Source: a virus
Virus record (IMG/VR): IMGVR_UViG_3300049841_000045
Span: 1 to 56,858 of that record
Direction: 5' to 3' (one strand)
Length of the DNA: 56,858 nt
The notes under the pieces are model-generated. The model was not told the origin of the DNA, ran no database searches, and saw only the letters and a list, made by a program, of their open reading frames with translations. This document shows, piece by piece, positions 33,588-41,080 of this stretch; the first letter of the stretch is position 1, and every line of letters begins with the position of its first letter. The translations under genes were made by a program, and so were the position numbers.

Positions 33588-34012
33588 TTCTTTGCTGCCT
33601 TCTTTTTACTCACTGGCTTCGTATTTTTGCGCACCGGCTTCACGACGCGCTTCTTGACGAAGGCGCGGATAAAGTCAGCGGCCTGCTTGGCCGTGTTCGC
33701 CTTCCCGCATTCCTCCCAGCCGAACAGGGACAGATGCTCGTATTCATCCAGCGAGAACTCGTGCCGGGCTGAAGCCGCCGGGTCGAAAAATCCTTCCAAC
33801 ACCGGCCAACCGTTGTCCTGCCCGAACCAGCGATCTTCCTGGTCAGGGTTCAATACCCAATGCCCCAACGCAGACGCCGGAGAACCGTCATCGTTCTGGT
33901 ATATCCTTCGATCATACCCCGCCGTGCCCGCGGCCAGATGATCCGCATCGGCCCGCTCGAGAATCTTGGCGAGCTGCAATAGCCGTCGGTTACCCTGTGC
34001 GATCGTCGTCAT
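33584..34012 (-). CDS. Hypothetical protein with basic tail
   Basis: 142 residues from ATG 34012, which has AAGGAGG at good spacing. The body is mixed ('RIYQNDDGSPASALGHW', 'EYEHLSLFGWEECG') and the last 25 residues are Lys/Arg-rich ('RKNTKPVSKKKAAKK'), suggesting nucleic-acid contact. The body pattern recurs in uncharacterised phage proteins. No function is assigned. A TATAAT box lies in the short gap before it. Confidence 0.55.
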   Translation of the reverse strand: MTTIAQGNRRLLQLAKILERADADHLAAGTAGYDRRIYQNDDGSPASALGHWVLNPDQEDRWFGQDNGWPVLEGFFDPAASARHEFSLDEYEHLSLFGWEECGKANTAKQAADFIRAFVKKRVVKPVRKNTKPVSKKKAAKK

Positions 34013-34045
34013 GGTTTCCTCCTTATTCCTTTTAGACCGTAGCAC

Positions 34046-34051
34046 ATTATA
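34046..34051 (-). promoter_or_regulatory. Possible -10 element (TATAAT) before the 33584-34012 gene
   Basis: A perfect TATAAT lies in the 52-bp gap between two genes, about 35 bp upstream of the ATG at 34012. No convincing -35 box is seen at 16-19 bp, so this is a weak candidate for an internal promoter. Confidence 0.3.
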
Positions 34052-34064
34052 AAAAGGATTGCAA

Positions 34065-34361
34065 CTACCATCCCAGCCGCTTTCCGGGTACCCACCGATA
34101 GCCGTTCCCGTCGTGAATTCTCCACACCTTGCGCCGCATCGCCGCAGAGCGCAGGCATTCATCCCACCAGACGATAAGTTGGATCTTCTCGGGCCTCAGC
34201 CCGTCACACCGCCGCCACGCGATCTCGAGCGCCTCGCTCAATAGGTATTCCCGATCGCGTGCCACCAGTCGAGTAACGTAGTGCCCCGCCCACTCGCACA
34301 GCCGGGCCGCGTGCGTCACCATCATCTCTTCGAAGGCCTCACGCTCCGTCATTCGAGCCAT
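34065..34361 (-). CDS. Hypothetical protein, sigma-region-2-like helices
   Basis: 98 residues from ATG 34361 (GAGGAGG five bases upstream). The helical run 'DREYLLSEALEIAWRRCDGL' and Trp-rich 'LIVWWDECLRSAAMRRKVW' resembles the helices of sigma region 2, which bind RNA polymerase and melt -10 DNA, but region 4 is absent. It could be a relic or a small regulator. The resemblance is by eye and weak. It overlaps the helicase/primase gene end by 13 bp. Confidence 0.4.
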   Translation of the reverse strand: MARMTEREAFEEMMVTHAARLCEWAGHYVTRLVARDREYLLSEALEIAWRRCDGLRPEKIQLIVWWDECLRSAAMRRKVWRIHDGNGYRWVPGKRLGW

Positions 34362-36412
34362 GACTCCTCCTCGGCGATGATCAGATTTAGAGAGACGCGC
34401 GTACCGTGTATGTACGCCAGTTTCCGCGCACTCAATCCCTCGAGTGCGCGCATGCAATCGCGCCGCCGCATGTCGCGCTCTCCTCGCCCCGGCGCAGGCA
34501 ACCGCTCCACAGCCTCGGTTAGCAGATCGTCTTGTTCTATACTGCCGCCCGCGGCCAAGCCCTTCAGCACATCATAGAGAATAATCTGCTTAGCCCCGGT
34601 GGGTTTGGGCTTGCGCTCCGGGAGTGGCTTCCGTGGAGTATCGTCAATGTGCTGGACGACGCAGCTCGACTCCTCCTCATCCTCCTCGTCGTACCCCAGC
34701 GATACAACCTGTAACTTGAACCCGAGCCGGGCGCCGTCCTGTCCGTCCTTCATCTTGGTGACAACGGCCAGCCGTGCTTCCTCGTTGCGGCTCACCTCGA
34801 TCTCCGCATCCGCCGCGGCCTTCAGGCCGCTCCAGCCTCGCGCCCCCTTGGAGGCATCCTTGCCGGCGTGGTGGATCAGGATAACCAGCGCGTTTGTCGC
34901 CTTATGAACTGCCTTGCAATGCGCCAGCACCTGTCCCATGTCTTCGCCAGAGTTTTCGTTGGCCCCGGGGGTCGTTGCCGACAAGGTATCGATGACCACC
35001 ACGTCAAACTGGCCTCGGGAAAGGATGCCCAGTGCCAGTGCACTCGCGTCCTTGGCTTTGAGGAGGTTGGGACTATCTGGAATGACCGCTGGCATATCGC
35101 GCATCTCACACTCGTGCGCTTGCGCGTAAGCTCTAAGACGAGACCTAAACCCGCCCGTGCCCTCGGCGCATACGTATACCACCCGACCGGGCTGAACCTT
35201 GCGCCCACGCCACTGGAGACCACGGGTGATGGAGGCGCAGATGTCAAGTGCCAGGAATGACTTACCACTGCCTGATTCTCCGTATATGACGCATAACTCC
35301 GCGCGCGGGAGTACCCCACGCACGATCCATTCCATCGGCTTACCCGATGTGAATTCCTCGGCCGGTACGGGAACGAACCGGCCCGCTGGCGCATCGTCCT
35401 TCAGCTCGCCTAAGTCCGCGAACTCCTTCTCCGCGACCATCTGGTTGATCTCGGGTAGAGTGTGCACGTACTCGAGCATCGCCTTGTATGACGGACGCTC
35501 CGTGATAGGTTGATCGTCATCTTCCTGAATGTCGCGATCGCCGAAGCGATGCAGTCTGACCAGGTCGAACGCATTGTGCTGCCCTCGAGCTACGTCCGTA
35601 TCATGGTGGGAATGGAGCTTCAACCCCTCGTCATAGACGATTGCCCCCTCCGGGCGTGAACCGCCGATGTAGGTCCAGCGTTCCGGGTTGCTCGTCGGGG
35701 TGTATGGTAGATTGAAACGAGCAATCGCTTCAGGAATGCTAAACGTTCGGCAAAAATCGCCAACGATTCCGGGCTTCTCATTGGGGGGTTGCTGAGGCTC
35801 GCGCACAAGATGCAGACCGTCGTGTGACTTGCGACGCGGCCACTCACTGACATCGGTCCAGTCCTTGTATTGAGTGAGGATGGTGTCCACATCGATCCAT
35901 ACTCCTTCGTTGACATGCGCGACGTGCTCCCCGTCCGCCCGAATCGCGGGATTGAACATGCACTGCGCGGGAACGAAGCTCTCGCGCGCGATGAGTTCGA
36001 TCCCCACTTCGGCGGCGACCTTGCGCGCCACCGCCTGGAACTCATCGTACCCCGCCGGGCGGGATAGCGGCAGCACGACGCGAAACCGCCACTTCTCGCG
36101 CGTATGCGAGAACGTCGTGTAGAGGGCGTACGCGTACTTGGCCCATTTCAGCGCCACCTCGCCTGCGGTCTCATCGCCAACGTGATCAAAATCGAAGGTG
36201 ATGGCGTGCCGGGAAACGAAGTTGTCGCTATGCCGATGCTCGTTCTCGAACTCGGCGGGGCAGTACCAGCCTACGGAGTCCTTGCTGGCGGCGACGGGGG
36301 GCTTGCGGGTGAGCCACGCTGAGAACTGGGCCCAGGAGGTATGCCGAACCTTGGTGATCCCGGCTAAGTTCGATGACTCGCCGAAACTAACGACCAGCTT
36401 GCGCTCGGGCAT
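34349..36412 (-). CDS. Primase/helicase fusion (RepA-like AAA ATPase with primase-like N-terminus)
   Basis: 687 residues. The N-terminal 200 residues carry 'ITFDFDHVGDE' and 'KWRFRVVLPLSRP', matching the DxD and basic motifs of primase-polymerase folds in mobile elements. The C-terminal half is a RepA-type (AAA_25) ATPase: Walker A 'IYGESGSGKSFLALD' near residue 377, Walker B 'FDVVVIDTLSATT' and 'VILIHHAGKD'. A C-terminal winged-helix-like part follows ('DLLTEAVERLPA'). It probably opens and primes replication. Its transcript would begin at the promoter inside the end of the sigma gene. Confidence 0.7.
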   Translation of the reverse strand: MPERKLVVSFGESSNLAGITKVRHTSWAQFSAWLTRKPPVAASKDSVGWYCPAEFENEHRHSDNFVSRHAITFDFDHVGDETAGEVALKWAKYAYALYTTFSHTREKWRFRVVLPLSRPAGYDEFQAVARKVAAEVGIELIARESFVPAQCMFNPAIRADGEHVAHVNEGVWIDVDTILTQYKDWTDVSEWPRRKSHDGLHLVREPQQPPNEKPGIVGDFCRTFSIPEAIARFNLPYTPTSNPERWTYIGGSRPEGAIVYDEGLKLHSHHDTDVARGQHNAFDLVRLHRFGDRDIQEDDDQPITERPSYKAMLEYVHTLPEINQMVAEKEFADLGELKDDAPAGRFVPVPAEEFTSGKPMEWIVRGVLPRAELCVIYGESGSGKSFLALDICASITRGLQWRGRKVQPGRVVYVCAEGTGGFRSRLRAYAQAHECEMRDMPAVIPDSPNLLKAKDASALALGILSRGQFDVVVIDTLSATTPGANENSGEDMGQVLAHCKAVHKATNALVILIHHAGKDASKGARGWSGLKAAADAEIEVSRNEEARLAVVTKMKDGQDGARLGFKLQVVSLGYDEEDEEESSCVVQHIDDTPRKPLPERKPKPTGAKQIILYDVLKGLAAGGSIEQDDLLTEAVERLPAPGRGERDMRRRDCMRALEGLSARKLAYIHGTRVSLNLIIAEEESWLE

Positions 36413-36444
36413 TTGGGGTTTGCTTTTCTGGCCGCGGGTTGTTT

Positions 36445-36475
36445 ATTATAACGGGTTTCGACCAGAACGGGCCAA
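36445..36475 (-). promoter_or_regulatory. Promoter candidate, TTGGCC-N19-TATAAT, before primase/helicase
   Basis: TTGGCC (36470-36475) and a perfect TATAAT (36445-36450) are 19 bp apart, and the spacer ends AACCCGT. The promoter at 45221 has the same TTGGCCC start, the same spacing and the same AACCCGTTATA block. Transcription would start about 36438, 25 bp upstream of the primase/helicase ATG. The sites overlap the last codons of the sigma gene, so the sigma factor may activate it. Spacing of 19 bp is longer than usual for sigma-70. Confidence 0.65.
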
Positions 36476-37111
36476 GTATTTCAGCAGCTTCGCGGTACGC
36501 CGTTTAACAGTACGGTAGGGGACGAACGAGAAAAGAGCGTACTCCTCCTGAGTCATCGGCTCGCACCCTAGGCCATAAAGATGCCGCAGCATATCTTGGT
36601 CTTGGGGGTTGCGCAATTGACGCAGTAACTGAACGACGTACGCTTCCCGTTCGGCCTGGCAAACCTCTTCCAGCGGGTTATCCAGCGTCTCGGGCGCATC
36701 GGCGTAGGCGAGCCGGGATTCGTACCCCCTGTCAACGTACTCGTCAGGGCTCAAGTCCGCCCACCGGGCTTCACAGTACGGCTCGCCGTGGATCGTCTGC
36801 ATGCCCACCCGGGCATCCCTGCCGCCCACCATGCCGCCGATCTCCTGCCGCAAGTGATTGAGAATCACCCCCCGGGCGTTGGAGATGATCCACGTGGCGA
36901 ACGTGCCCTCGAGGGGTTGCCAGGAATGGACCGCCTCGAGCCCCGCCAGCATGGCCTCCTGAGCTAGATCATCCCCAATCTCCGGGCTCAACTGTCCCCG
37001 CTGCTTCATGCGCCCGACGAGAAAGCCGATCAACGGCGGGACTTGGGCGCCCAATACGCCCCAGTCCTCCCGGTCCCGCGCCGCGGCTAGCTGTTCGTGA
37101 TTGAGATCCAT
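36446..37111 (-). CDS. Phage-encoded sigma-70-family RNA polymerase sigma factor
   Basis: 221 residues. Region 2 is '[18 protein letters not shown]' then '[20 protein letters not shown]', the helix pattern for -10 recognition and core binding. Region 4 is at the C-terminus: '[20 protein letters not shown]' followed by the helix-turn-helix '[20 protein letters not shown]' that contacts -35 DNA. Region 1 is absent as in short sigma factors. It starts 143 bp before the recombinase stop in another frame. It would redirect host RNA polymerase to phage promoters, probably the TTGGCC-N19-TATA sites in this genome. Confidence 0.75.
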   Translation of the reverse strand: MDLNHEQLAAARDREDWGVLGAQVPPLIGFLVGRMKQRGQLSPEIGDDLAQEAMLAGLEAVHSWQPLEGTFATWIISNARGVILNHLRQEIGGMVGGRDARVGMQTIHGEPYCEARWADLSPDEYVDRGYESRLAYADAPETLDNPLEEVCQAEREAYVVQLLRQLRNPQDQDMLRHLYGLGCEPMTQEEYALFSFVPYRTVKRRTAKLLKYLARSGRNPL

Positions 37112-37790
37112 TCTTGTTTCGCCTTGTCCAATCCAACCCTAGGTGCCTGATGATCTGGCGTACGGTCTCCGGCGCCCACGTCGACCCGGATACTGTTCGC
37201 AGCCCGCTCTGATTCAGGGCCTCGGCCATGCCGCGTAGGCTCACCTCGGCGGCGATCGCTTGGAGGATAGCCTGCCGGTAGGGCTCGACTCGGATCGCCA
37301 CAGCGGCTCTCTGGAGAGCTCTGGCATCGGCTAGCCGCGGATTACCCAGTCGCTTACCCCGGGCCTTGGCAGCCTTCAATGCCGCCTTTGTGCGCTGCGA
37401 TATGACCGCCCGTTCTTTTTCGGCGAGGGCCGCGAACAGGTGGAGCATGAAGGGGTCGGCCTGCCGGCCCAGATCGCAGGCGATGAACTCGACGCACTGC
37501 ACCATGAGCCCGGAGATGAAGTATACGTCGCGGGACAGCCGGTCCAGCTTCGAGACGATGACCGGGCCGGGGAGAGTCCTGGCCGCGGCCAGCGCCTTGC
37601 CGAGTTCGGGCCGCCTGGCGAGAGTATCGGATACCCGCTTGCCCGACTCGACCTCGGTGAACGTGTGCACGAGATCGAACCCTTCTCGTTCCGCAAACGA
37701 TCGGATGGCCTCGGCCTGGGCCTCGAGCCCCAGGCCAGACCGCCCCTGCTCGCGGGTTGAGACTCTGAGATAGGCAACGGCTTGGGTCAT
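36969..37790 (-). CDS. Serine recombinase (resolvase/invertase type)
   Basis: 273 residues from ATG 37790. The N-terminal catalytic domain has '[16 protein letters not shown]' with the nucleophilic Ser, '[19 protein letters not shown]' (arginines), '[19 protein letters not shown]' and '[11 protein letters not shown]', then a helix-turn-helix ('[20 protein letters not shown]'). Size fits small serine recombinases. The last 48 residues are encoded over the first 47 codons of the sigma gene in another frame and have no family match. It may resolve multimers, invert a segment or integrate DNA. No target site is evident. Confidence 0.8.
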   Translation of the reverse strand: MTQAVAYLRVSTREQGRSGLGLEAQAEAIRSFAEREGFDLVHTFTEVESGKRVSDTLARRPELGKALAAARTLPGPVIVSKLDRLSRDVYFISGLMVQCVEFIACDLGRQADPFMLHLFAALAEKERAVISQRTKAALKAAKARGKRLGNPRLADARALQRAAVAIRVEPYRQAILQAIAAEVSLRGMAEALNQSGLRTVSGSTWAPETVRQIIRHLGLDWTRRNKNGSQSRTASRGAGPGGLGRIGRPSPAVDRLSRRAHEAAGTVEPGDWG

Positions 37791-38146
37791 TTTTTGTTGT
37801 GCCTCAGCCGCTCCAGCTCCGCGAGGATGACGGAGGCGTATTCCTCTTGTTTGAACTTCGTAGTGACGGGACAATCTGATTGGTCCCAGACGTCCGCGAA
37901 CCACCTCAACCACCTCTCCGCCTCCTCCAGCGTAGGCCGCGAGACCGACGCGCCTGCAACACCAGCACACTCGGGGGAAGGCGCAGCAGCACGCTGTGAT
38001 GCAAGCGCATCGGCCTCGCGGTTGACTCGGGATACGCAGTAAACGATCTGCCCCACCGCATGCCTAACGACAGGATCACGCAGAATCTCAAACTGTGAGT
38101 TCAGTTCTCGCTCCAGCACCTTAAACATCTCGCGTGCGTCCATCAT
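37787..38146 (-). CDS. Hypothetical protein, phage early region
   Basis: 119 residues from ATG 38146 (followed by a second ATG), with AAGGGGAAGTG before it. Helical N-terminus ('[20 protein letters not shown]') and C-terminus ('[15 protein letters not shown]'), joined by a Pro/Ala-rich linker. Similar small helical proteins with this linker occur in many phage early regions; I do not recognise a function. It overlaps the recombinase start by four bases. Confidence 0.5.
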   Translation of the reverse strand: MMDAREMFKVLERELNSQFEILRDPVVRHAVGQIVYCVSRVNREADALASQRAAAPSPECAGVAGASVSRPTLEEAERWLRWFADVWDQSDCPVTTKFKQEEYASVILAELERLRHNKK

Positions 38147-38346
38147 CACTTCCCCTTGGGCTCTTTTCGATAGCAACAGAACTTCAGCTTTTTCCCGCTA
38201 CCGCACGCGCACGGAGAATAAAGGCGTATCTGTTGCTCGTAACGTTCCCTCGCAGTTAGGTCACGCCGGACAGGTATCAGACCGCGCTTCCGCGCATTAT
38301 CCTCGCTTTCGACGTAGTACAGTTTCCCGGTGCTAGGTTGCATCAT
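38146..38346 (-). CDS. Small SEC-C zinc-binding protein
   Basis: 66 residues from ATG 38346, preceded by CCAAGGGGAACCG. The C-terminus is a SEC-C type zinc motif ('CACGSGKKLKFCC'), the fold also found at the end of SecA and in many small adaptors. The N-terminal part is charged. A short 12-codon reading frame ends on the ATGA at its start. Function unknown. Confidence 0.55.
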   Translation of the reverse strand: MMQPSTGKLYYVESEDNARKRGLIPVRRDLTARERYEQQIRLYSPCACGSGKKLKFCCYRKEPKGK

Positions 38347-38377
38347 CGGTTCCCCTTGGGCTTGTTGAAGGCGTCCA

Positions 38378-38461
38378 TCATCTATCTCCAGAAGAAAACT
38401 CCACCACCAGGACAAAGCCTACCAGCAGGATCACACCCCATAAGAAGTCACTTAGCTGCAT
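38378..38461 (-). CDS. Tiny membrane protein (27 residues)
   Basis: Begins ATG 38461 with 'MQLSDFLWGVILLVGFVLVV' and ends polar, one membrane span in all. It overlaps the end of the 38448 gene and its stop overlaps the next ATG (TGATG), the coupling seen throughout this operon. No family is recognised. Reported as a likely real small gene because of the span and the overlap pattern. Confidence 0.4.
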   Translation of the reverse strand: MQLSDFLWGVILLVGFVLVVEFSSGDR

Positions 38462-38837
38462 GTTCGCTCCCCTGCTCGCGCGCGATGGCGGCTTGAACCT
38501 TAACTAATCCGTACAGATATCTGTCCGCGGCGTAATAGGCTGCCTCGGCGTGCGCGTTCTTGGCGGCAGTTTTGAAGTCTGCCGGGCACAGTTGCCAGAG
38601 CCGCTCGCGCACTGTCTCGATGACCTTCCTCGCGCTGGCGAGTTCGGCGTTCTGCTCCGCGATGGTCTGCGCGTGTCGCAGGCACTCCATGCGCAGCGTG
38701 GCGAGTTCGGCGCTCAGGGATTCGATGGCGGCTGCTGCGTCCTTGCAGTCGCGCTCTACGCTATGTAGGCCGGCAGAGAACGTAACCGCCTCACAGTCGC
38801 GCAGCCTCTCGCACAGCGCGGCGTGTTCGGGGGTCAC
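38448..38837 (-). CDS. Hypothetical coiled-coil protein (Ea22-like style)
   Basis: 129 residues, GTG start at 38837 overlapping the preceding TGA (GTGA). Long heptad-like helix: 'LCERLRDCEAVTFSAGLHS' then 'SLSAELATLRMECLRHAQTI' and 'NAELASARKVIETVRERLW'. This resembles the Ea22/Ead-like small phage early proteins. It carries no catalytic motif. Unknown role, early region. Confidence 0.5.
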   Translation of the reverse strand: MTPEHAALCERLRDCEAVTFSAGLHSVERDCKDAAAAIESLSAELATLRMECLRHAQTIAEQNAELASARKVIETVRERLWQLCPADFKTAAKNAHAEAAYYAADRYLYGLVKVQAAIAREQGSEHAAK

Positions 38838-39097
38838 GGCACGTCCTTCGCTGAAGTTAGCTTTTGATTCTTCCAGTTCACGTCAAAGTTGATGGCGGCC
38901 TGCTCGGGAGTATCACCGAATCCGGCAACGCCGGCCTGCAAGTCTGGGCCATGCAGCGCGCACCACCGACTCCCATCTGGGAACACGGCCGGCTTCAACA
39001 TATAGAAGGGTCGTAACATTTCGCGATAAAGATCTTCTCTCAAATTCTCGGCGTTCATGCGCGTACCGTGAAACTCGACTTCGTACTGGTGTTCCAT
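38834..39097 (-). CDS. Hypothetical small protein
   Basis: 87 residues, ATG overlapping the preceding stop (TAATG). The sequence 'LKPAVFPDGSRWCALHGPDL' followed by 'GVAGFGDTPEQAAINFDVNW' matches a family of short uncharacterised phage proteins. It lies within the coupled early operon. No catalytic residues apparent. Function unknown. Confidence 0.6.
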   Translation of the reverse strand: MEHQYEVEFHGTRMNAENLREDLYREMLRPFYMLKPAVFPDGSRWCALHGPDLQAGVAGFGDTPEQAAINFDVNWKNQKLTSAKDVP

Positions 39098-39309
39098 TAC
39101 GGCACATCCTTCGTGGCGGCGAGCCAGCGGTCGATTTCGTCCCCGCCTTCTTCTGCTGCGATGTAATATTCCCTAGCGTCGTCTAGCATCACCCGCGCTT
39201 CCTTCACTCGCGATTCGAGCCATTCGACGTAATCCCACCGAGGCGCTGCCATGTTGCATCCGTCAATTAAAGCAACACGCTCGCGCTCCGGCATCTTCGG
39301 CGTTGTCAT
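39097..39309 (-). CDS. Hypothetical small protein
   Basis: 70 residues from ATG 39309, which overlaps the TGA of the gene before it (ATGA). Sequence is helical and acidic ('DYVEWLESRVKEARVMLDDA'). No family recognised. The overlap pattern with both neighbours supports the start and the reality of the gene. Confidence 0.45.
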   Translation of the reverse strand: MTTPKMPERERVALIDGCNMAAPRWDYVEWLESRVKEARVMLDDAREYYIAAEEGGDEIDRWLAATKDVP

Positions 39310-39512
39310 TTGATCACCGGTCCGGGATAGGGAACGCACGGGCACGTCGGCGTAGAAGGCGCGTTCCCGCGTCCACAGACTGGGCAGCGCCAGCCAGAAG
39401 AAAAAGGCAGGGGTATTGTGCTGAGCCCGCCAAGTCGAGGGCAGCCAGCATAGTGCATGACTGCCGTTCCTGTGTTTGGGCAGCCGCATTCAGGGCAGGT
39501 GGTGCCGTTCAC
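39306..39512 (-). CDS. Small zinc-finger protein
   Basis: 68 residues with GTG start at 39512 overlapping the preceding TGA (GTGA). Two Cys clusters are visible, 'CPECGCPNTG' with a later 'HYAGC', and 'CPVCGRGNAPSTPTCPC', fitting a double zinc knuckle. The C-terminus is Pro-rich. A nucleic-acid or adaptor role is possible but not shown. Confidence 0.45.
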   Translation of the reverse strand: MNGTTCPECGCPNTGTAVMHYAGCPRLGGLSTIPLPFSSGWRCPVCGRGNAPSTPTCPCVPYPGPVIK

Positions 39513-39802
39513 TTGATGCCCTCCTGTTCCAGCTTGGCGAGGTAGGCGGTGAGGACACAATCGCACTCCCCTAGTGCCGAATATAGACAATCGTCCTCGT
39601 GCGTTACGTACTGCATGCCCTCCCCCAGCAGCGCCCGCAGCCGGTCGCGCTCGGCGGTTAACATGTCACGCATGCACCTAAGCGACTCAACATCGCAGTT
39701 TGAGCATTGCACTTTGCCGGGACGTACAACGTGCAAATCACAATCTTCGTAGTTACACTTACACCATTCGTTTCCGAAGCCGTCCTCGATAATGTCGCTC
39801 AC
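39509..39802 (-). CDS. Cys-rich helical protein
   Basis: 97 residues from GTG 39802. Cys-rich N-terminal half ('CKCNYEDCDLHV', 'QCSNCDVESLRC') suggests metal binding, followed by a helical region ('MLTAERDRLRALLGEG') and another Cys cluster ('CLYSALGECDC'). It belongs to the run of small overlapping early genes. The start codon lies on the G-run side of the preceding gene and would overlap its expected TGA. Confidence 0.45.
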   Translation of the reverse strand: MSDIIEDGFGNEWCKCNYEDCDLHVVRPGKVQCSNCDVESLRCMRDMLTAERDRLRALLGEGMQYVTHEDDCLYSALGECDCVLTAYLAKLEQEGIK

Positions 39803-39989
39803 TTCTTCCCCCCCCCCTCCGCTTCGCGTCGCGCTTGGCGAGCTGCCAGCCAAAGAACAGATCGTTCTCAAGTTGTCCTGAGTACCACCCATCTACCGTT
39901 CTATTGAAGTCCACAGCCCAGTCCTGAAACTGCTGCGTCGCCTTCATCGCCTCCTCGAACCTCTCCCGCTCACTCTTTCGCTTTGCCAT
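39759..39989 (-). CDS. Small helical protein, 3' end probably frameshifted in a G10 run
   Basis: 76 residues as read. The first 55 ('ERFEEAMKATQQFQDWAVDF', 'FFGWQLAKRDAK') look like a small phage protein ending in a charged tail. After the run of ten Gs (39808-39817 on the - strand) the frame passes through the next gene without stop to 39759. One additional G would put the reading on the TGA at 39799-39801, which overlaps the GTG start of the next gene just as its neighbours do. The true end is therefore uncertain. Confidence 0.5.
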   Translation of the reverse strand: MAKRKSERERFEEAMKATQQFQDWAVDFNRTVDGWYSGQLENDLFFGWQLAKRDAKRRGGGRSERHYRGRLRKRMV

Positions 39990-40416
39990 GTTCGGCCTCC
40001 AGTTCCGCCACGCGGGCCCGCAGACCTCTGATTACCTGCCGCATCGGCGCGACGCAGGTGCAATGCTTCTCATCGGGCGCGCACTGTTCATTGGCGACAG
40101 CGTTGTAGTCGTCCTCGTAATCAGCCACGCGGGCGCGCAGGGCTTCAATGTGTTCCGGTATCGACTTGCCGGTGTACTCCGTGATGCCAAGCGCCTTCCA
40201 TGATCTAGCGCAGCAGCAGTCCTTGCAGTGCTCTTCGTCCTGAATAACTAGATCTTGGTAGCGCGATGCTATGTAGTCGTAGTTTGCCGTCAGCCTCGCA
40301 ATCTCCTCCCGCTGCTCGGCGAGGGCGGAGGCGGCCTCTGGCAGTGCATGCGCTGCTACCAGATGTACACTTTCGTCGCCATTAAGCCAGTGAATCAGCG
40401 CGTCGATGTCGGTCAT
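39970..40416 (-). CDS. Hypothetical coiled-coil protein
   Basis: 148 residues from ATG 40416, overlapping the stop of the tiny gene before it (ATGA). N-terminal 'DIDALIHWLNGDESVHLVAA' and repeating helices ('RARVADYEDDYNAVANEQ') with a Cys cluster in the middle ('EEHCKDCCCARSW') and another later ('CTCV'). Resembles Ea22-like early phage proteins in style. No function is known. Confidence 0.5.
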   Translation of the reverse strand: MTDIDALIHWLNGDESVHLVAAHALPEAASALAEQREEIARLTANYDYIASRYQDLVIQDEEHCKDCCCARSWKALGITEYTGKSIPEHIEALRARVADYEDDYNAVANEQCAPDEKHCTCVAPMRQVIRGLRARVAELEAEHGKAKE

Positions 40417-40499
40417 TTCCGCGTCCCCAGCCACAGGGCAAATGACAGGAAGGCCAATAACGCCACAGCGCAGATCGCGAATGCTTCGTTGTCGGTCAT
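40413..40499 (-). CDS. Tiny membrane protein (28 residues)
   Basis: Begins 'MTDNEAFAICAVALLAFLSF' and ends 'ALWLGTRK', one predicted membrane span with basic cytoplasmic end. ATG 40499 overlaps the stop of the gene before (ATGA), and its own stop overlaps the next ATG. Such one-span proteins in tandem suggest membrane-directed early functions. No family assigned. Confidence 0.4.
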   Translation of the reverse strand: MTDNEAFAICAVALLAFLSFALWLGTRK

Positions 40500-40597
40500 A
40501 GCAGTATCCCCCACATCGCCACGACGATGATCGCCGTGAGGATCATGGCCACCCAGAAACCAGGGGTGCGGTCGAATAGTATCTTCAGCCAGTTCAT
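40496..40597 (-). CDS. Tiny membrane protein (33 residues)
   Basis: Begins 'MNWLKILFDRTPGFWVAMIL' and continues 'TAIIVVAMWGILL', one strongly hydrophobic span. ATG 40597 is preceded by CGGAGAGAAA and by one copy of the 13-bp element GACATCCCCAACC. The stop overlaps the next gene. Function unknown. Confidence 0.4.
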   Translation of the reverse strand: MNWLKILFDRTPGFWVAMILTAIIVVAMWGILL

Positions 40598-40827
40598 TTT
40601 CTCTCCGCGGTTGGGGATGTCTCATTCAACGCGCGCCACTGTGCTACCGTCAACTCGCACTTGTCAAGTCCTTTTAACACTTCCGCCCAGGTTGGGGATG
40701 TCCATGCAACGATCGTGCCGGCCGCGAGGTCGAACAGTTGGTCGACATGCGGGCCGGATTCGAGCACGACACGTCGCACTTTCCTATGCGCGTGATCGAC
40801 CAGTGGATCAGGTTTACGATTGTTCAT
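40594..40827 (-). CDS. Hypothetical small protein
   Basis: 77 residues from ATG 40827 (overlaps the TGA of the upstream gene). It looks globular with mixed strands and helices ('KVRRVVLESGPHVDQLF', 'AVLKGLDKCELTVAQW'-like region). Two copies of the 13-bp element GACATCCCCAACC lie upstream and one inside the gene. No family recognised. Confidence 0.45.
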   Translation of the reverse strand: MNNRKPDPLVDHAHRKVRRVVLESGPHVDQLFDLAAGTIVAWTSPTWAEVLKGLDKCELTVAQWRALNETSPTAERK

Positions 40828-40866
40828 GGGTTGGGGATGTCTCCTCTCCCCAAGGTTGGGGATGTC
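40609..40866 (-). repeat. Four copies of a 13-bp element (GACATCCCCAACC)
   Basis: Identical 13-mers at 40609-40621, 40690-40702, 40829-40841 and 40854-40866 (given as the - strand sequence). The last two are 25 bp apart. Two of the sites lie just ahead of start codons of the small genes at 40597 and 40827. They could be operator sites or traces of duplicated gene starts. No regulator is evident. Confidence 0.85.
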
Positions 40867-41075
40867 AGTGCACGTGTCTCGCGATCGCGCCGCGTCTCGA
40901 CCCATTGCAGCCGGGCCCGCAACGCGCGGTTCTTACCCTGTAGCTCGCGGACGACAGTACGCATGGCCGCGAGCCTGCGGCGGTACTCCTCGCACGCAAG
41001 CAACAGCGCGCGTTCGCTCGCGCGGCCAGCCAGGGGGCGCTTGCCTGGCTGACCGTTGAGGTTACGGGCTGGCAT
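40824..41075 (-). CDS. Hypothetical coiled-coil protein
   Basis: 83 residues, ATG 41075. Basic N-terminus ('NLNGQPGKRPLAGRASERAL') followed by a helix 'CEEYRRRLAAMRTVVRELQG' with heptad spacing. Its C-terminal codons (DIPNP) are part of the repeated 13-bp elements. No family recognised, and its place among small early genes is its only context. Confidence 0.4.
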   Translation of the reverse strand: MPARNLNGQPGKRPLAGRASERALLLACEEYRRRLAAMRTVVRELQGKNRALRARLQWVETRRDRETRALTSPTLGRGDIPNP

Positions 41076-41080
41076 CGGTG

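Noticed and set aside
36969-37790. Serine recombinase as proof of a temperate life cycle
   Set aside because: No repressor, attachment site or excisionase is evident. Small serine recombinases also resolve multimers or invert DNA.
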